From an uncultured Dehalococcoidia bacterium (GTDB taxonomy: Bacteria; Chloroflexota; Dehalococcoidia; Lucifugimonadales; UBA3495): DNA of 64,000 nt. The stretch is from contig OX638345.1 in the NCBI GenBank assembly GCA_951813535.1, forward strand, positions 3,278,608-3,342,607, given 5' to 3'. The notes below the pieces were generated by a model that saw only the letters and a list, made by a program, of their open reading frames with translations, made no database searches and was not told the origin of the DNA. Positions 8,809 through 17,316 of this stretch are shown in pieces (within the stretch, counting starts at the first letter, position 1; the number at the start of each line of letters is the position of its first letter). Made by a program: the position numbers and the translations under genes.

Positions 8809-10212
8809 TCAGGCGTACTGGTAGTCGCGCAGCGAAACGATCAGCTGCAGCATTTCGGAGATGCGTTCCTCAGAGGCGCTGACGTCGGCGTCAGTAGCCC
8901 AGCTGATGTTGCCGGAATTTCGGGCGTGGGAGACCAATTCCTCGCGGGTATCAGCATCAACTTCCAGCGGACCCATCAGATCGAGGCAATTGTCCACCAT
9001 GTCGGCGGCCGTGAGGTCGCCCTGTACCTGCATGCGGTTGATCATCGACCGGATGCCGGGGCGATTGATGTCGCTGACCATGTCGGCGGTGAAGTTGATG
9101 CGGCGCATCAGAGACCCGCTGTTGATCCATTCGACACCGGTGTGCCAGCCTTCCACGCTGGGCGGGTTGAGCAGATCCTGACCCATGTAAGTGGGCTGGC
9201 GAGCCATCTCACCCAGGCCGGGGCCGGGGAATTCGTAGCCGCCGACCAGCCGCAGGGTGCCAACCACCACTTCGGCAGGGCTCTTCAGGCGAGCGTAGCG
9301 GGCGTTCTTGAAGAAATCGCTGTTGAACAGGACACGAAGCACCGCAGTCATGTCGCAGCCGGAATCAACGAAGGCGTCGGCCAGCAAGTCGATGGCGTCT
9401 TCGTCCTTGGGTGGGATCACCTGCCAAGCCGGTACCTGCGCCTCGTCGGCGACGAAGAAGTTGTACAGGTGGCGGGCGATGAAAGTTGCCGTGGCCGGGT
9501 GCTCGCAGACGATGTTGATGATGTCTTCGCCGTCGAAGTTCCCACTCTCGCCGAGGAAGGTCTTTTCCCCGTCGTCGTGGTCTTCGGGCAAATACTGGAA
9601 CTGCCAGTCGTGGCGGCCGATGGGACCGCGCGGCAGCTTGGGCTCGAACGTCCAGCCGGTGAAGGCGCGGGAGGCCTCGCGGACGTCAACCTCGGTGTAG
9701 GTGCCGACACCCATGCTGAACAGCTCCAGCAACTCGCGGCCCCAGTTCTCGTTGACGGCGTCGGCGTGGTTCTCGAAGTTGTCCAGCCAGTAGATCATCG
9801 CCGGGTTTTTGGCGACTTCCAGGAGGAGATCCTTGTAGTTGCCCATGCCCTTCTCGCGGAACAGGGAAACCATGCGGGTGATCTCATCATAGTGGTCAAC
9901 CTTGGACACGCCGGTGGCGAAGATCTGGTGCCAGAACAGCACCATCTTCTCTTCCAGCGGCCGCTTGGTGTTGATCATGAAGTGCAGCCATTCGGCTGAA
10001 CCCATGCCCTGGATGGTGCCCGGGCGCCAGGTCCACGGCTGGTAGCGGATCAACTCGTAGCGGTCAATAGCCGGCTGGCTGTCGGGATCCAGCAGTTCGT
10101 CAACCGTGGCCTCGTACCCCTTGGCAGCGCGGGCTTCCAGCTCTTCGCGGGACGCCCCGAAACCGGCACGACGCATCAGATGGGCCATCAAGGCGATGTC
10201 CTGAGATGCCAT
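8809..10212 (-). CDS. DUF1800 domain-containing protein
   Basis: 467 residues. The N-terminus (LMRRAGFGAS) and the central LFWHQIFAT...NENWGRELLELFSMGVG...REASRAFTGW are hallmarks of DUF1800, the constant partner of DUF1501. The start at 10212 is supported by AGGAGG 7 bases upstream; the frame remains open 13 codons more. No signal peptide is evident. It is the first gene of a DUF1800-DUF1501-NHL-small-protein operon read from the promoter at 10250-10279. Function of the pair is unknown; secreted or surface roles have been suggested for relatives. Confidence 0.9.
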   Translation of the reverse strand: MASQDIALMAHLMRRAGFGASREELEARAAKGYEATVDELLDPDSQPAIDRYELIRYQPWTWRPGTIQGMGSAEWLHFMINTKRPLEEKMVLFWHQIFATGVSKVDHYDEITRMVSLFREKGMGNYKDLLLEVAKNPAMIYWLDNFENHADAVNENWGRELLELFSMGVGTYTEVDVREASRAFTGWTFEPKLPRGPIGRHDWQFQYLPEDHDDGEKTFLGESGNFDGEDIINIVCEHPATATFIARHLYNFFVADEAQVPAWQVIPPKDEDAIDLLADAFVDSGCDMTAVLRVLFNSDFFKNARYARLKSPAEVVVGTLRLVGGYEFPGPGLGEMARQPTYMGQDLLNPPSVEGWHTGVEWINSGSLMRRINFTADMVSDINRPGIRSMINRMQVQGDLTAADMVDNCLDLMGPLEVDADTREELVSHARNSGNISWATDADVSASEERISEMLQLIVSLRDYQYA

Positions 10213-10249
10213 CTTTTCGCCTCCTATGTGTTTTGGCATTGGTCGCGAC

Positions 10250-10279
10250 ATTATCTGATATGCTCTAACTATCTGTCAA
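10250..10279 (-). promoter_or_regulatory. sigma70-type promoter for DUF1800 operon
   Basis: On the minus strand, TTGACA (10279-10274) and GATAAT (10255-10250) are separated by 18 bases. The start codon of the DUF1800 gene is about 30 bases past the expected transcription start. The interval also serves as upstream region for the divergent His-rich gene at 10330. Confidence 0.7.
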
Positions 10280-10329
10280 CGACGACACTCCCCACGCTAC
10301 CGTCTCACCGGTATTTCAGTTCACCAATC

Positions 10330-10830
10330 ATGGCTACCATACCAGGCGCACCGCAGCGCGAATTGGGCAGCTGGACTACCGCGTCTCGTGTACACGAACC
10401 GCCCTCGTTGGGTTGGATGCTGCTCCTGGCGGCCGCTTTGTTCGCGCTGGCTCTGCCCATTGTCGGGCCCCTGGACGACCACCACTTTGCCGAACGCTCG
10501 CACAATCATGACCATATCTACCTGGACGGCGCTCCCGTTGCGCACGATCATACCTACGAAGGTTCCGGGCGACACGCCCATCAGGAATCGGGGCCGCGAA
10601 TCTCCCTACCTGACCGGCGTGAGGGTGCAGGGAGCGTGCTCTATCTATCGCCGGTCACCGCCGGATTGACGCTGGCGGCTCTGAATGCTCCCTACCATCC
10701 GGCGCCGGAATCATTGCGGCCTCCGCCTCCATCGGCCACGGAAGGCAATCCCATCAGGCGTTTCGCTCCCGGGTCGATTCGCCCGCATGGGGAGAATGTT
10801 CCACCGCCGCTGCCACCTCCGATCATTTGA
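10330..10830 (+). CDS. His-rich single-pass membrane protein
   Basis: 166 residues from the ATG at 10330; the frame is open to 10180, but that part overlaps the divergent promoter and DUF1800 start. One membrane segment (LGWMLLLAAALFALALPIVG, about residues 32-51) is followed by a His-rich stretch with HHFAERSHNHDHIYLDG, HDH and HAH, and a Pro-rich C-terminus. The layout suggests an anchored extracytoplasmic domain that binds metal such as zinc, copper or nickel. The motif HDHIYLDG recurs as HAHIYVDG in the lipoprotein encoded 90 bp downstream, suggesting a working pair. The family is unknown to me. Confidence 0.65.
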   Translation: MATIPGAPQRELGSWTTASRVHEPPSLGWMLLLAAALFALALPIVGPLDDHHFAERSHNHDHIYLDGAPVAHDHTYEGSGRHAHQESGPRISLPDRREGAGSVLYLSPVTAGLTLAALNAPYHPAPESLRPPPPSATEGNPIRRFAPGSIRPHGENVPPPLPPPII

Positions 10831-10919
10831 ATCCTCCTTCGATTCCGTTCTAACTCCGGCGCTCAAGGGTAGCCGCGACGGTTGCCAGCGCCCATCTTTC
10901 CTGACGGAGGATTCTTCCC

Positions 10920-11834
10920 ATGCAATTGCTGCATCATGGTACTTTTCGGCCGGCGGTCGCGTTGGGCGTCGCCATCGCGTTGGTCGCGACCCTGGCCTGT
11001 GGAGCCGCTGCTGAACCCGCTCCCACCGGAGATTCCGAACCCACGACCCAGCACGACGATAACCGGTCAGACCGGGGGACCGAGATCCAGACCCCAGCGG
11101 ACGAGGTCGTCATCAACCTGCCGATCGCCCGCCGCAGCACGATCCTCACCCGGGACGACCTGCGCGTGTCTCAGGGTGACGCGGTGCGACTCCGGTTCGA
11201 GACCGACGAGGAAGGTGAGATCCACCTTCACGGTTATGACCTCACGGCGGCCGTATCTCCCGGGCATCCCGGCGAGCTGGTTTTCGATGCGAACGCCGCT
11301 GGGGCTTTCGCCCTGAATTTTCACGTCTTCGCAACCGCCAACGCCGAACCGGCGGACGACCACCGCGGGTCCGATGCGCCTGAACTCGTGGTGTCAGAGA
11401 CTCCGGTTGGCGTCACAATAACCGCCGAACCGGATGCAAATGGCGGCGTGGACGTCCGCATCGCGACCGAAGGCTTCCGCTTCGCCCCGGAGTTGGTGGA
11501 CCAGGCACATACCGCAGGGGAGGGACACGCTCACATCTACGTGGACGGGGTGAAGCTCGGTCGCGTTTTCGAGAACGAATACCAAATCGAGGAACTGGCT
11601 CCAGGCGACCACGAAATTCAGGTGTCACTCAACACCAACGACCACAGCGAACTGGCATTCAACGGGCGAAAGGTCGAGTCCACGGTAACCATCACCATCC
11701 CCGACGTCGGGCAGGGGCACGGCGACAGCCAGCCTGAACAGAGTCAGGACGGGCACGGGCACTCCCACGAAACTCCGGGCGAACGTGAGGTCATCGCGGA
11801 GGTCCACCTGGGGAACCTGGAAGTCTATCCGTAG
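10920..11834 (+). CDS. His-rich lipoprotein with cupredoxin-like domain
   Basis: 304 residues. Residues 1-27 form a lipoprotein signal ending in the lipobox LATLAC, so the mature protein should be anchored outside the membrane. A first beta-rich domain (about 60-145) includes EIHLHGYDLT and FNFH-like phrases (ALNFHVF) typical of cupredoxin-like folds. A second domain (about 160-260) contains HAHIYVDG and ends in TITIP. The C-terminus has HGHSH. GGAGG precedes the ATG. Together with the upstream His-rich membrane protein it looks like a metal-handling pair. The copper ligands (Cys-His-Met) of a true cupredoxin are not evident. Confidence 0.75.
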   Translation: MQLLHHGTFRPAVALGVAIALVATLACGAAAEPAPTGDSEPTTQHDDNRSDRGTEIQTPADEVVINLPIARRSTILTRDDLRVSQGDAVRLRFETDEEGEIHLHGYDLTAAVSPGHPGELVFDANAAGAFALNFHVFATANAEPADDHRGSDAPELVVSETPVGVTITAEPDANGGVDVRIATEGFRFAPELVDQAHTAGEGHAHIYVDGVKLGRVFENEYQIEELAPGDHEIQVSLNTNDHSELAFNGRKVESTVTITIPDVGQGHGDSQPEQSQDGHGHSHETPGEREVIAEVHLGNLEVYP

Positions 11835-11860
11835 GCGACCGCCGCATCCGGATAAAGAAA

Positions 11861-11886
11861 CAGGGGCGAATGATTATTCGCCCCTG
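11861..11886. terminator. GC-rich hairpin between convergent genes
   Basis: A perfect 11-bp stem (CAGGGGCGAAT with ATTCGCCCCTG) closes a GATT loop between the lipoprotein and citrate synthase genes, which point toward each other. It can serve both strands. There is no U-run. It belongs to a set of similar GGGGCG hairpins at gene ends in this window. Confidence 0.7.
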
Positions 11887-11909
11887 CGCGTTTCGAGACC
11901 TTGCCCGGG

Positions 11910-13046
11910 CTAGCGCTGTTCGATGGGCACGTACTCGCGGTCCATGGGGCCGATGTAGTGCAGGCGCGGCCGTAGCAGGATGTTGTTACCGTACTGCTCA
12001 ATGCATTGGGCTGACCAGCCGGGGACCCGGCCCAGCGCGAAGATCGGAATGAACAGGTCCGACGGTATGCCCAGCAGGTGGTAGATGGAACCGGCGTAGA
12101 AATCCACGTTGACGTAGATGCCGCGGTCGCGATAGGGCGCCATCACGTCTTCAGACAGGTGGGTGAGGATCTGGAACCAGCGGGGGTCGCCGCGCTTTTC
12201 GCCCAGGGCCTGGGAGCGCTCGCGAAGGTGCCGCGCCCGGGGGTCCTCGGCCCGGTAGACGCGGTGACCAAACCCCATGATGCGCTCGCGGTTGTTCAGC
12301 TTGTTGCGGGCGTACTCCTCGGCGTTCTCGGGGTTGCCGATCTCTATCGACATCTTCATCACTTCTTCCGCAGCGCCGCCGTGAGCGGGTCCCTTGAGCG
12401 TGCCCACCGCGCCGGAAACTGCGGCATGCAGCGTCGAGTTGGTGGAGGCGGAAACACGAGCGGCAAAGGATGACGCGTTGACACCGTGCTCGGCGTGCAG
12501 AATGAAGTCCACGTCCATCAGGGAGATGGTCTCGTCGTCCGGCACTTCGTCGAAGAGCATGTAGAGGAAGTTGCCGGCATGGTTCAGGTCGGGGTTGGGC
12601 GCGACCGGCTCCAGTCCGGACCGGATGCGATGATGCGCAGTTACGATGGTCGGAGCCTGGGCAGTCAAACGCAAAGCCTTGCGCACGTTGGCTTCCTTGG
12701 AGTTGTTCTCGGACTCTTCGTCAAACGCGGCCAGGCCAATTAGCGCGGTCTGGAGGACATCCATGGGATGTGCCGATTTCACCGCGTCGATGACGGTGAT
12801 GATCTCGTCGGGGATACGGCGATTCGCGCGCAGGTAGCCGTCCGTCTCGGCGAGTTCCGCATGCGTCGGCAACTCTCCGTAGAGCACCAGGTGAATGATT
12901 TCCTCAAAGGTGGACTTCTCTGCCAGATCGTGGATGTCATAGCCACGATAGAGCAGTTTTCCGATTTCGCCGTCGATGAAACTGGACTCGGTGGTGTCCA
13001 TGTAGACGTTCATCAAACCGCGGTGCAGTTCAGGCTGGTCGGCCAT
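11910..13046 (-). CDS. gltA: citrate synthase
   Basis: 378 residues, the length of the short two-domain bacterial citrate synthases. It condenses acetyl-CoA with oxaloacetate. Catalytic surroundings are present: AEHGVNAS (first His), GPAHGGAAEEV (second His), GFGHRVYRAEDPRA (CoA/oxaloacetate binding), and VNVDFYAG with the catalytic Asp. A short enzyme of this kind could also act as 2-methylcitrate synthase; there are no prp genes nearby. A strong promoter lies upstream at 13131-13160. Confidence 0.95.
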   Translation of the reverse strand: MADQPELHRGLMNVYMDTTESSFIDGEIGKLLYRGYDIHDLAEKSTFEEIIHLVLYGELPTHAELAETDGYLRANRRIPDEIITVIDAVKSAHPMDVLQTALIGLAAFDEESENNSKEANVRKALRLTAQAPTIVTAHHRIRSGLEPVAPNPDLNHAGNFLYMLFDEVPDDETISLMDVDFILHAEHGVNASSFAARVSASTNSTLHAAVSGAVGTLKGPAHGGAAEEVMKMSIEIGNPENAEEYARNKLNNRERIMGFGHRVYRAEDPRARHLRERSQALGEKRGDPRWFQILTHLSEDVMAPYRDRGIYVNVDFYAGSIYHLLGIPSDLFIPIFALGRVPGWSAQCIEQYGNNILLRPRLHYIGPMDREYVPIEQR

Positions 13047-13130
13047 CTGTAGTACTCCTTGGTGAGGGGCTTGGCGACGGGGCGCCGCCCCGTTAACGCC
13101 GGCGGGAATCTCCCGATCCGGCGGTGGATT

Positions 13131-13160
13131 ATGCTAGCATCGGGTTCGGCGGAGTGTCAA
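13131..13160 (-). promoter_or_regulatory. sigma70-type promoter for citrate synthase
   Basis: Minus strand: TTGACA (13160-13155), an 18-base spacer, then TAGCAT (13136-13131). The expected transcript start is about 78 bases before the gltA ATG. The text TTGACACTCC...ATGCTA recurs in the pdhA promoter at 53215-53242. ATGCTAGCAT is also a 10-bp palindrome. Confidence 0.65.
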
Positions 13161-13205
13161 CCAAAACGGGTCGCCGGGCACGTCCCCCAGCCCGAGGATT
13201 TGAGC

Positions 13206-14123
13206 ATGAAATACGGCGTGATCCTGCCCAACGTCGGCCCAATGGCGCACATCGATTCGTTGGTCCAAATCGCCCGGCGCGCCGAGGCGCTGGGATATGA
13301 CGGCGTGTTCCTCAGCGACCACATCGCGATACCCACGGAACTGCGCTCAGCGTACCCGTACCGCAGCGACGGCCGGTTCCCGCTGACCGTCGCGGACCGC
13401 ATCCTGGAGCCGGTGACGACCCTCGCCTACCTGGCGGCGATGACAACCCGGCTGCACTTGGGGTTCAGCGTTCTGGTGCTGCCCTACCGCCATCCGGCGC
13501 TCAACGCCAAGATGCTGGGCACATTGGATGTGATCTCCAACGGCCGGCTCATCGTCGGCGCCGGCGTAGGCTGGATGGCCGAGGAGTTCGCGTCGCTGGA
13601 TGCCAATTTCGACGCCCGTGGTGCGGTTACCGACGAGCACATCGCGGTGCTGAAAGCCTTTTGGACCCAAACTGCCCCCGACGTGCGCGGAAGTCACTAC
13701 CGCGTTGCTGGAATGGGCATGGCACCAACGCCAGTGTCAGAGCCGCATCCGCCGATCTGGACGGGCGGTATCAGCCCGCCGGCGCTGCGACGCGCCGCTG
13801 GCCTCGCCGACGGGTGGCACGGCGTGCGGCAGAGTCCGGAGGACGTATCACGGGTGACCGGTCGAATCGGCGAACTGCGCGCGTCACGCGGTGTGAGCAT
13901 GGAAGGATTCACCATCTCGCTGCGCGCCGGGCTGGATGTCACCGACGACGCTTTCACCGGATCGTCGCGAACTCCGCTGCGAGGCTCCCCAGAGCAGGTG
14001 GCCGGCGATCTGGCGGAATACGCCCGGGCCGGGCTCGACTATCTCGTCGTGGAGCCCCGGGCCGCCACTGCCGAGCAACTGATCGATCAGTTGGAACGGT
14101 TCCTGGCAGTAGACCGGCCCTGA
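13206..14123 (+). CDS. LLM class F420/FMN-dependent oxidoreductase
   Basis: 305 residues from the ATG at 13206, 7 bases after GAGGAT; the upstream 49 in-frame codons overlap the citrate synthase promoter and were discarded. The N-terminus MKYGVILPNVG, the central RLIVGAGVGWMAEEF and PHPPIWTGG mark the luciferase-like family, most like the F420-dependent TIGR03619 group. It is a predicted cytoplasmic TIM-barrel oxidoreductase with unknown substrate. It converges with the SDR at 14125, with the two stops one base apart. Confidence 0.9.
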   Translation: MKYGVILPNVGPMAHIDSLVQIARRAEALGYDGVFLSDHIAIPTELRSAYPYRSDGRFPLTVADRILEPVTTLAYLAAMTTRLHLGFSVLVLPYRHPALNAKMLGTLDVISNGRLIVGAGVGWMAEEFASLDANFDARGAVTDEHIAVLKAFWTQTAPDVRGSHYRVAGMGMAPTPVSEPHPPIWTGGISPPALRRAAGLADGWHGVRQSPEDVSRVTGRIGELRASRGVSMEGFTISLRAGLDVTDDAFTGSSRTPLRGSPEQVAGDLAEYARAGLDYLVVEPRAATAEQLIDQLERFLAVDRP

Positions 14124-14124
14124 A

Positions 14125-14883
14125 CTACTGTGCCGTCCAGCCGCCGTCCACCACCACCTCGCTGCCGGTGACGAAGGACGACTCGTCGGACGCCAGGTAG
14201 AGCACCGCGTTGGCCACTTCCTCGGCCTCGCCGTACCGGCCCATGGGGATCCGGGCCAGCATGATCGACAGTCGTTCCGGATCGTCGCGGCCGGCCCGCG
14301 TCATCTCAGTGACAATGGGGCCGGGATGCACCGAGTTGACCCGGATGCCCCGGTTCGCGTACTGCAGCGCAGCGGCCTTGGTGAAGATGCGAACGCCGCC
14401 CTTGGAAGTCTGGTACGCCGACCCGTTGTAGGGCACCCCGACGATGCCCAGCTGGGAGGATATGTTGATGATGGAACCGCCACCAACCTCCAGCATGGCC
14501 GGGACGGCGGTGCGGGTGCCCAGGAACACGCCCTTGAGGTTCACGTCGATGGTCCGGTCCCACATCTCCACCGGCTCCTCGTGGATTTCGAAAGAGTTGC
14601 TGCCGATCCCGGCATTGTTCACCAGCACGTCGAGACTGCCGAACTGCGACACCGCCTGGGCTACGGCCGCCTGCCAGTCGGCTTCCTGGGTGACATCCAG
14701 ATGCACGTAGCGGCAACGCCCGCCATCGGCGGCAATGGAAGCCGCGGTCGCCTCGCCGTCCTCGTCCAGGATGTCGCCGATCACGACCGCCGCGCCCTCC
14801 CGGGCGAACAATCGGGCCTCGGACGCGCCCATCCCGCGCGCGCCGCCGCTGATCAACGCCACCTTGCCGTCCATCCTGCCCAT
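14125..14883 (-). CDS. SDR family oxidoreductase (3-oxoacyl-ACP reductase/hydroxysteroid-like)
   Basis: 252 residues with the complete classical SDR set: SGGARGMG for NAD(P), an acidic residue after the second strand (GDILDE), NNAG near residue 88, catalytic Ser in INISSQLG, YQTSK, and the PG motif HPGPIVTEM. The final TGSEVVVDGG is typical of cofactor-dependent dehydrogenases with broad alcohol or steroid substrates. The acidic residue favours NAD over NADP. It follows the acetyltransferase gene on the same strand with a 12-bp gap, so the two are probably co-transcribed. Confidence 0.92.
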   Translation of the reverse strand: MGRMDGKVALISGGARGMGASEARLFAREGAAVVIGDILDEDGEATAASIAADGGRCRYVHLDVTQEADWQAAVAQAVSQFGSLDVLVNNAGIGSNSFEIHEEPVEMWDRTIDVNLKGVFLGTRTAVPAMLEVGGGSIINISSQLGIVGVPYNGSAYQTSKGGVRIFTKAAALQYANRGIRVNSVHPGPIVTEMTRAGRDDPERLSIMLARIPMGRYGEAEEVANAVLYLASDESSFVTGSEVVVDGGWTAQ

Positions 14884-14895
14884 GCTCTCACCTCG

Positions 14896-16086
14896 TCAGA
14901 AGTTGTATGGTGTCCACGGCATCAGGGGCACCGCGAACGCCCGGTCGGCGCGCTGGATGGCGCCCGCGGTCACCTCGTCCACCAAGCCGGCCTGCTGCAA
15001 CGTGCCGAAACTGGCCGCGCCCAGGTACACCGACGCCAGGGCGGATACGTCGATCGCCAGGTCTGCGCCGCCGGTGACGGACCGGCAGTCACCGCCCTCC
15101 GGCGACATCTCGAGACTCCAGCAACCCCGGTTCCAGTCGCAGAAGTCATCGCGGATTTCCAGCACCAAGCGGTCGCTGGAAGCGTAGGTCCGCTGCTCCA
15201 GCGCCGCCCGGGCGTCGACCACACGGACCCACAAGCCGTCGCGGGCCGAGCGTTGCAGACGGCGCGGGTCGGCCAGCATCCAGGGGAGGGGATCGTCCAC
15301 AGGGCGCCTCGCGGCCTCGGTGCGCTCGTAGAGGTCGAGGTCAAAGCAGAACCGCCACAGCGCGGCGGACGCCTCGCGTGTTGTCGCCACCAACTCGTTG
15401 ACCGTCACCGTGGGCCGCTGGGTGCGGTAGGAGGCGTAGCCGTCGATGCGCCCGTCCTCCACGTAGGCCACGTAGAACACGCCGCCGGAGCCTCCCTGGG
15501 AATGGATGGGATCGTTGGCCGCGTCCTCCCAGTGGTGCATGGCGCGCTGGAACACCGCGGGTCGGCCCCGGGTTCCTTGTCGGGACACCTCGGGTAGCTT
15601 CTCCAGGATGTCCGCCGGGTCCACGAACTCCAGGCGGCCGGGGCCGTCGCGGCGGCGGTCGTAGCCGCTGTGACGCTTTTCGATGGACCACTGCTCGTGG
15701 ATGGCGCCGATGCCGTAGCCGAAACGCCCGTAGATGCCGCTCTCGGTGGCGAACAGGGCGGCCAGGGGCTCGCCGCGCTCGTGGATGCCATCGATCTGGA
15801 GGCGCATCATCTGGGTCATGATGCCCCGCCGGGTGTGGGTGGGCTGCACCTCCACGTTGGACACGCCGGCCACGGCGCACGTGCCGCCCGGTATGGACAT
15901 CTCCAGCAGGTGCGAGTGGCACCCCCCGACGATCTGCCCATCCTCAAACACGGCGATGGACCGCCCCAGGTCGAAGCGGGGCCGCAGATGCTCGGGGTCG
16001 TGGTTCAGGCGGTTGCCATGGGCACGCGACTCCGTGCTCATCCACCGCTCAAACTCGTCGGGGGTTATGTTGCGTAGTTCAGGCAT
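14896..16086 (-). CDS. GNAT N-acetyltransferase, Eis-like
   Basis: 396 residues from the ATG at 16086. The length and layout fit the Eis/aminoglycoside-type family: two fused GNAT folds plus a C-terminal SCP2-like lobe. The acetyl-CoA loop reads VEVQPTHTRRGIM around residue 80. The C-terminal end (PWTPYNF) supplies a terminal carboxylate near where Eis enzymes use theirs in catalysis. Substrate unknown. Its first ~60 codons are repeated, diverged, at 16941-17216. Confidence 0.85.
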   Translation of the reverse strand: MPELRNITPDEFERWMSTESRAHGNRLNHDPEHLRPRFDLGRSIAVFEDGQIVGGCHSHLLEMSIPGGTCAVAGVSNVEVQPTHTRRGIMTQMMRLQIDGIHERGEPLAALFATESGIYGRFGYGIGAIHEQWSIEKRHSGYDRRRDGPGRLEFVDPADILEKLPEVSRQGTRGRPAVFQRAMHHWEDAANDPIHSQGGSGGVFYVAYVEDGRIDGYASYRTQRPTVTVNELVATTREASAALWRFCFDLDLYERTEAARRPVDDPLPWMLADPRRLQRSARDGLWVRVVDARAALEQRTYASSDRLVLEIRDDFCDWNRGCWSLEMSPEGGDCRSVTGGADLAIDVSALASVYLGAASFGTLQQAGLVDEVTAGAIQRADRAFAVPLMPWTPYNF

Positions 16087-16090
16087 ATAG

Positions 16091-16420
16091 TTATTCTTCG
16101 CCCTCGGTTGAGGACAGGGCCACCACGGCGTCCAATTTATCAGAAAGACGGCCCTGAGCGGTCTCCAGGTCGTATTGGCTTTGTAGCCCCATCCAGAACC
16201 CGGCGGAATTCCCGAAGAAGCGCGAGAATAGCAGCGCTGTCTCCGCCGTGATGGCACGCTCTCCATGAACGATGGCATGGATGCGCCTCGCATCGACCCC
16301 GATGGCCTTGGCCAACCGGTACTGCGTGATGTTCATGGGCCGGAGAAACTCTTCGTCGAGAATCTCCCCGGGATGAATTGGCGGGAGTTTTTCAAAGTAC
16401 TGCACATCCTGACTGGACAT
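16091..16420 (-). CDS. higA: HigA-family antitoxin
   Basis: 109 residues from the ATG at 16420. The N-terminus LPPIHPGEIL is the standard opening of HigA/XRE antitoxins, followed by a helix-turn-helix (ITQYRLAKAIGVDARRIHAIVHGERAITAETA) and FFGNSAGFWMGLQSQYDLE. It should neutralise HigB and repress the operon. It starts 16 bp after the toxin gene at 16437-16718, the normal toxin-first order of hig loci. The stop lies 4 bp before the start of the acetyltransferase gene, so the two may be coupled. Confidence 0.92.
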   Translation of the reverse strand: MSSQDVQYFEKLPPIHPGEILDEEFLRPMNITQYRLAKAIGVDARRIHAIVHGERAITAETALLFSRFFGNSAGFWMGLQSQYDLETAQGRLSDKLDAVVALSSTEGEE

Positions 16421-16436
16421 GATCGATCCTCTTATT

Positions 16437-16718
16437 CTAGTGATAGTCCACAATCTCCACTCGGTATGCATCCCCGCCATCCCAGATGAAGCAGATGCGC
16501 CACTGGTCGTTGATCCGAATGCTGTGCTGCCCATTGCGGTCGCCCGATAGGGCCTCAAGTCGGTTACCAGGAGGAACCCGCAGGTCATTCAAGTTCATGG
16601 CATTATGGAGCATCATCAACTTGATCTGAGCACGACGCTGGATGTGCTCCGGGAACTTCCGAACACGCCGACGATCGGCTACGGCCTGCGTATCACTGTC
16701 GCGGTAGTCCTTGATCAC
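16437..16718 (-). CDS. higB: HigB-family toxin (RelE superfamily)
   Basis: 93 residues with the HigB pattern: VRKFPEHIQRRAQIKLMMLHNA, the conserved LRVPPGNRLEALSGDR block, and QHSIRINDQWRICFIW near the C-terminus. The family cleaves ribosome-bound mRNA. Full length for the family with basic and aromatic residues of the active cleft in place, so it is probably active. The antitoxin gene follows immediately. Confidence 0.93.
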   Translation of the reverse strand: MIKDYRDSDTQAVADRRRVRKFPEHIQRRAQIKLMMLHNAMNLNDLRVPPGNRLEALSGDRNGQHSIRINDQWRICFIWDGGDAYRVEIVDYH

Positions 16719-16743
16719 CTGCTAATAATAGCGCATTATGCTA

Positions 16744-16944
16744 TTAGCGTAAATTGCCATTAAACTCTGCGGCTTTGGCAATGGGAGCACGGTGTGAACG
16801 TACCGACGTCCGGTTGGAAACAAATAGGCGCTCGAATTCCTGGTCGTCCTGCGGGGTTTCAAGCAGCAACTCACCCAAGGGATCAGTGAGAGACCTACCT
16901 ATGCGACCCAGTCTGTCATATTCCTCCGCCGAAATGATGATCAC
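16744..16944 (-). pseudogene. truncated Phd/YefM-type antitoxin
   Basis: 66 residues beginning IIISAEEYDRLGRI, which normally sits at about residue 35 of a Phd/YefM antitoxin; the N-terminal DNA-binding half is missing. The ATG overlaps the end of the duplicated acetyltransferase fragment, so a recombination joint lies here. The tail LGELLLETPQDDQEFERL matches LGQMLLETRRDDQEFERL in the frame at 17317-17562. No matching toxin gene is present. Confidence 0.55.
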
Positions 16945-17216
16945 GGCCGGTTAGCCTCCGCGAGAGACCTGTTGGGGCTCCGTGCCAGCGTAGGGATTGC
17001 CACCGCCGCAGTGCCACCCGGTTTCGACATCTCCAGCAGGTGGAAGTGGCATGCGCCGACGATCTGCCCGTCCTCGAACACGGCGATGGAACGCGCCAGG
17101 TCGAAGCGGGGCCGCAGATGCTCCGGGTCGTGGTTCAGGCGGTTGCCATGCACCCGCGACTCCGTGCTCATCCACCGCTCAAACTCGTCGGGGGTTATGT
17201 TTCGTAGGCCAGGCAT
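16941..17216 (-). pseudogene. duplicated 5' fragment of the acetyltransferase gene
   Basis: The first ~65 codons match the start of the GNAT gene at 14896-16086 almost residue for residue (RNITPDEFERWMSTESR, HGNRLNHDPEHLRPRFDL), with about 90% base identity over roughly 200 bp (17007-17216 versus 15875-16086). After about residue 66 the similarity stops and the frame runs into unrelated sequence ending at 16941. It lacks the acetyl-CoA loop, so it is a remnant. Confidence 0.8.
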
Positions 17217-17316
17217 TGCAATAGCTTGTTTCGGCCCAGCTTTGTCCTAGTGCTCTACGGCGACCCATCTTAACGCAGGTGGGCTTCCGACGGTGGGTTG
17301 ATGTCAGTCATGCGCA

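Noticed and set aside
14326-15597. 423-residue forward frame
   Set aside because: Antisense to the SDR and acetyltransferase genes, both with clear motifs.
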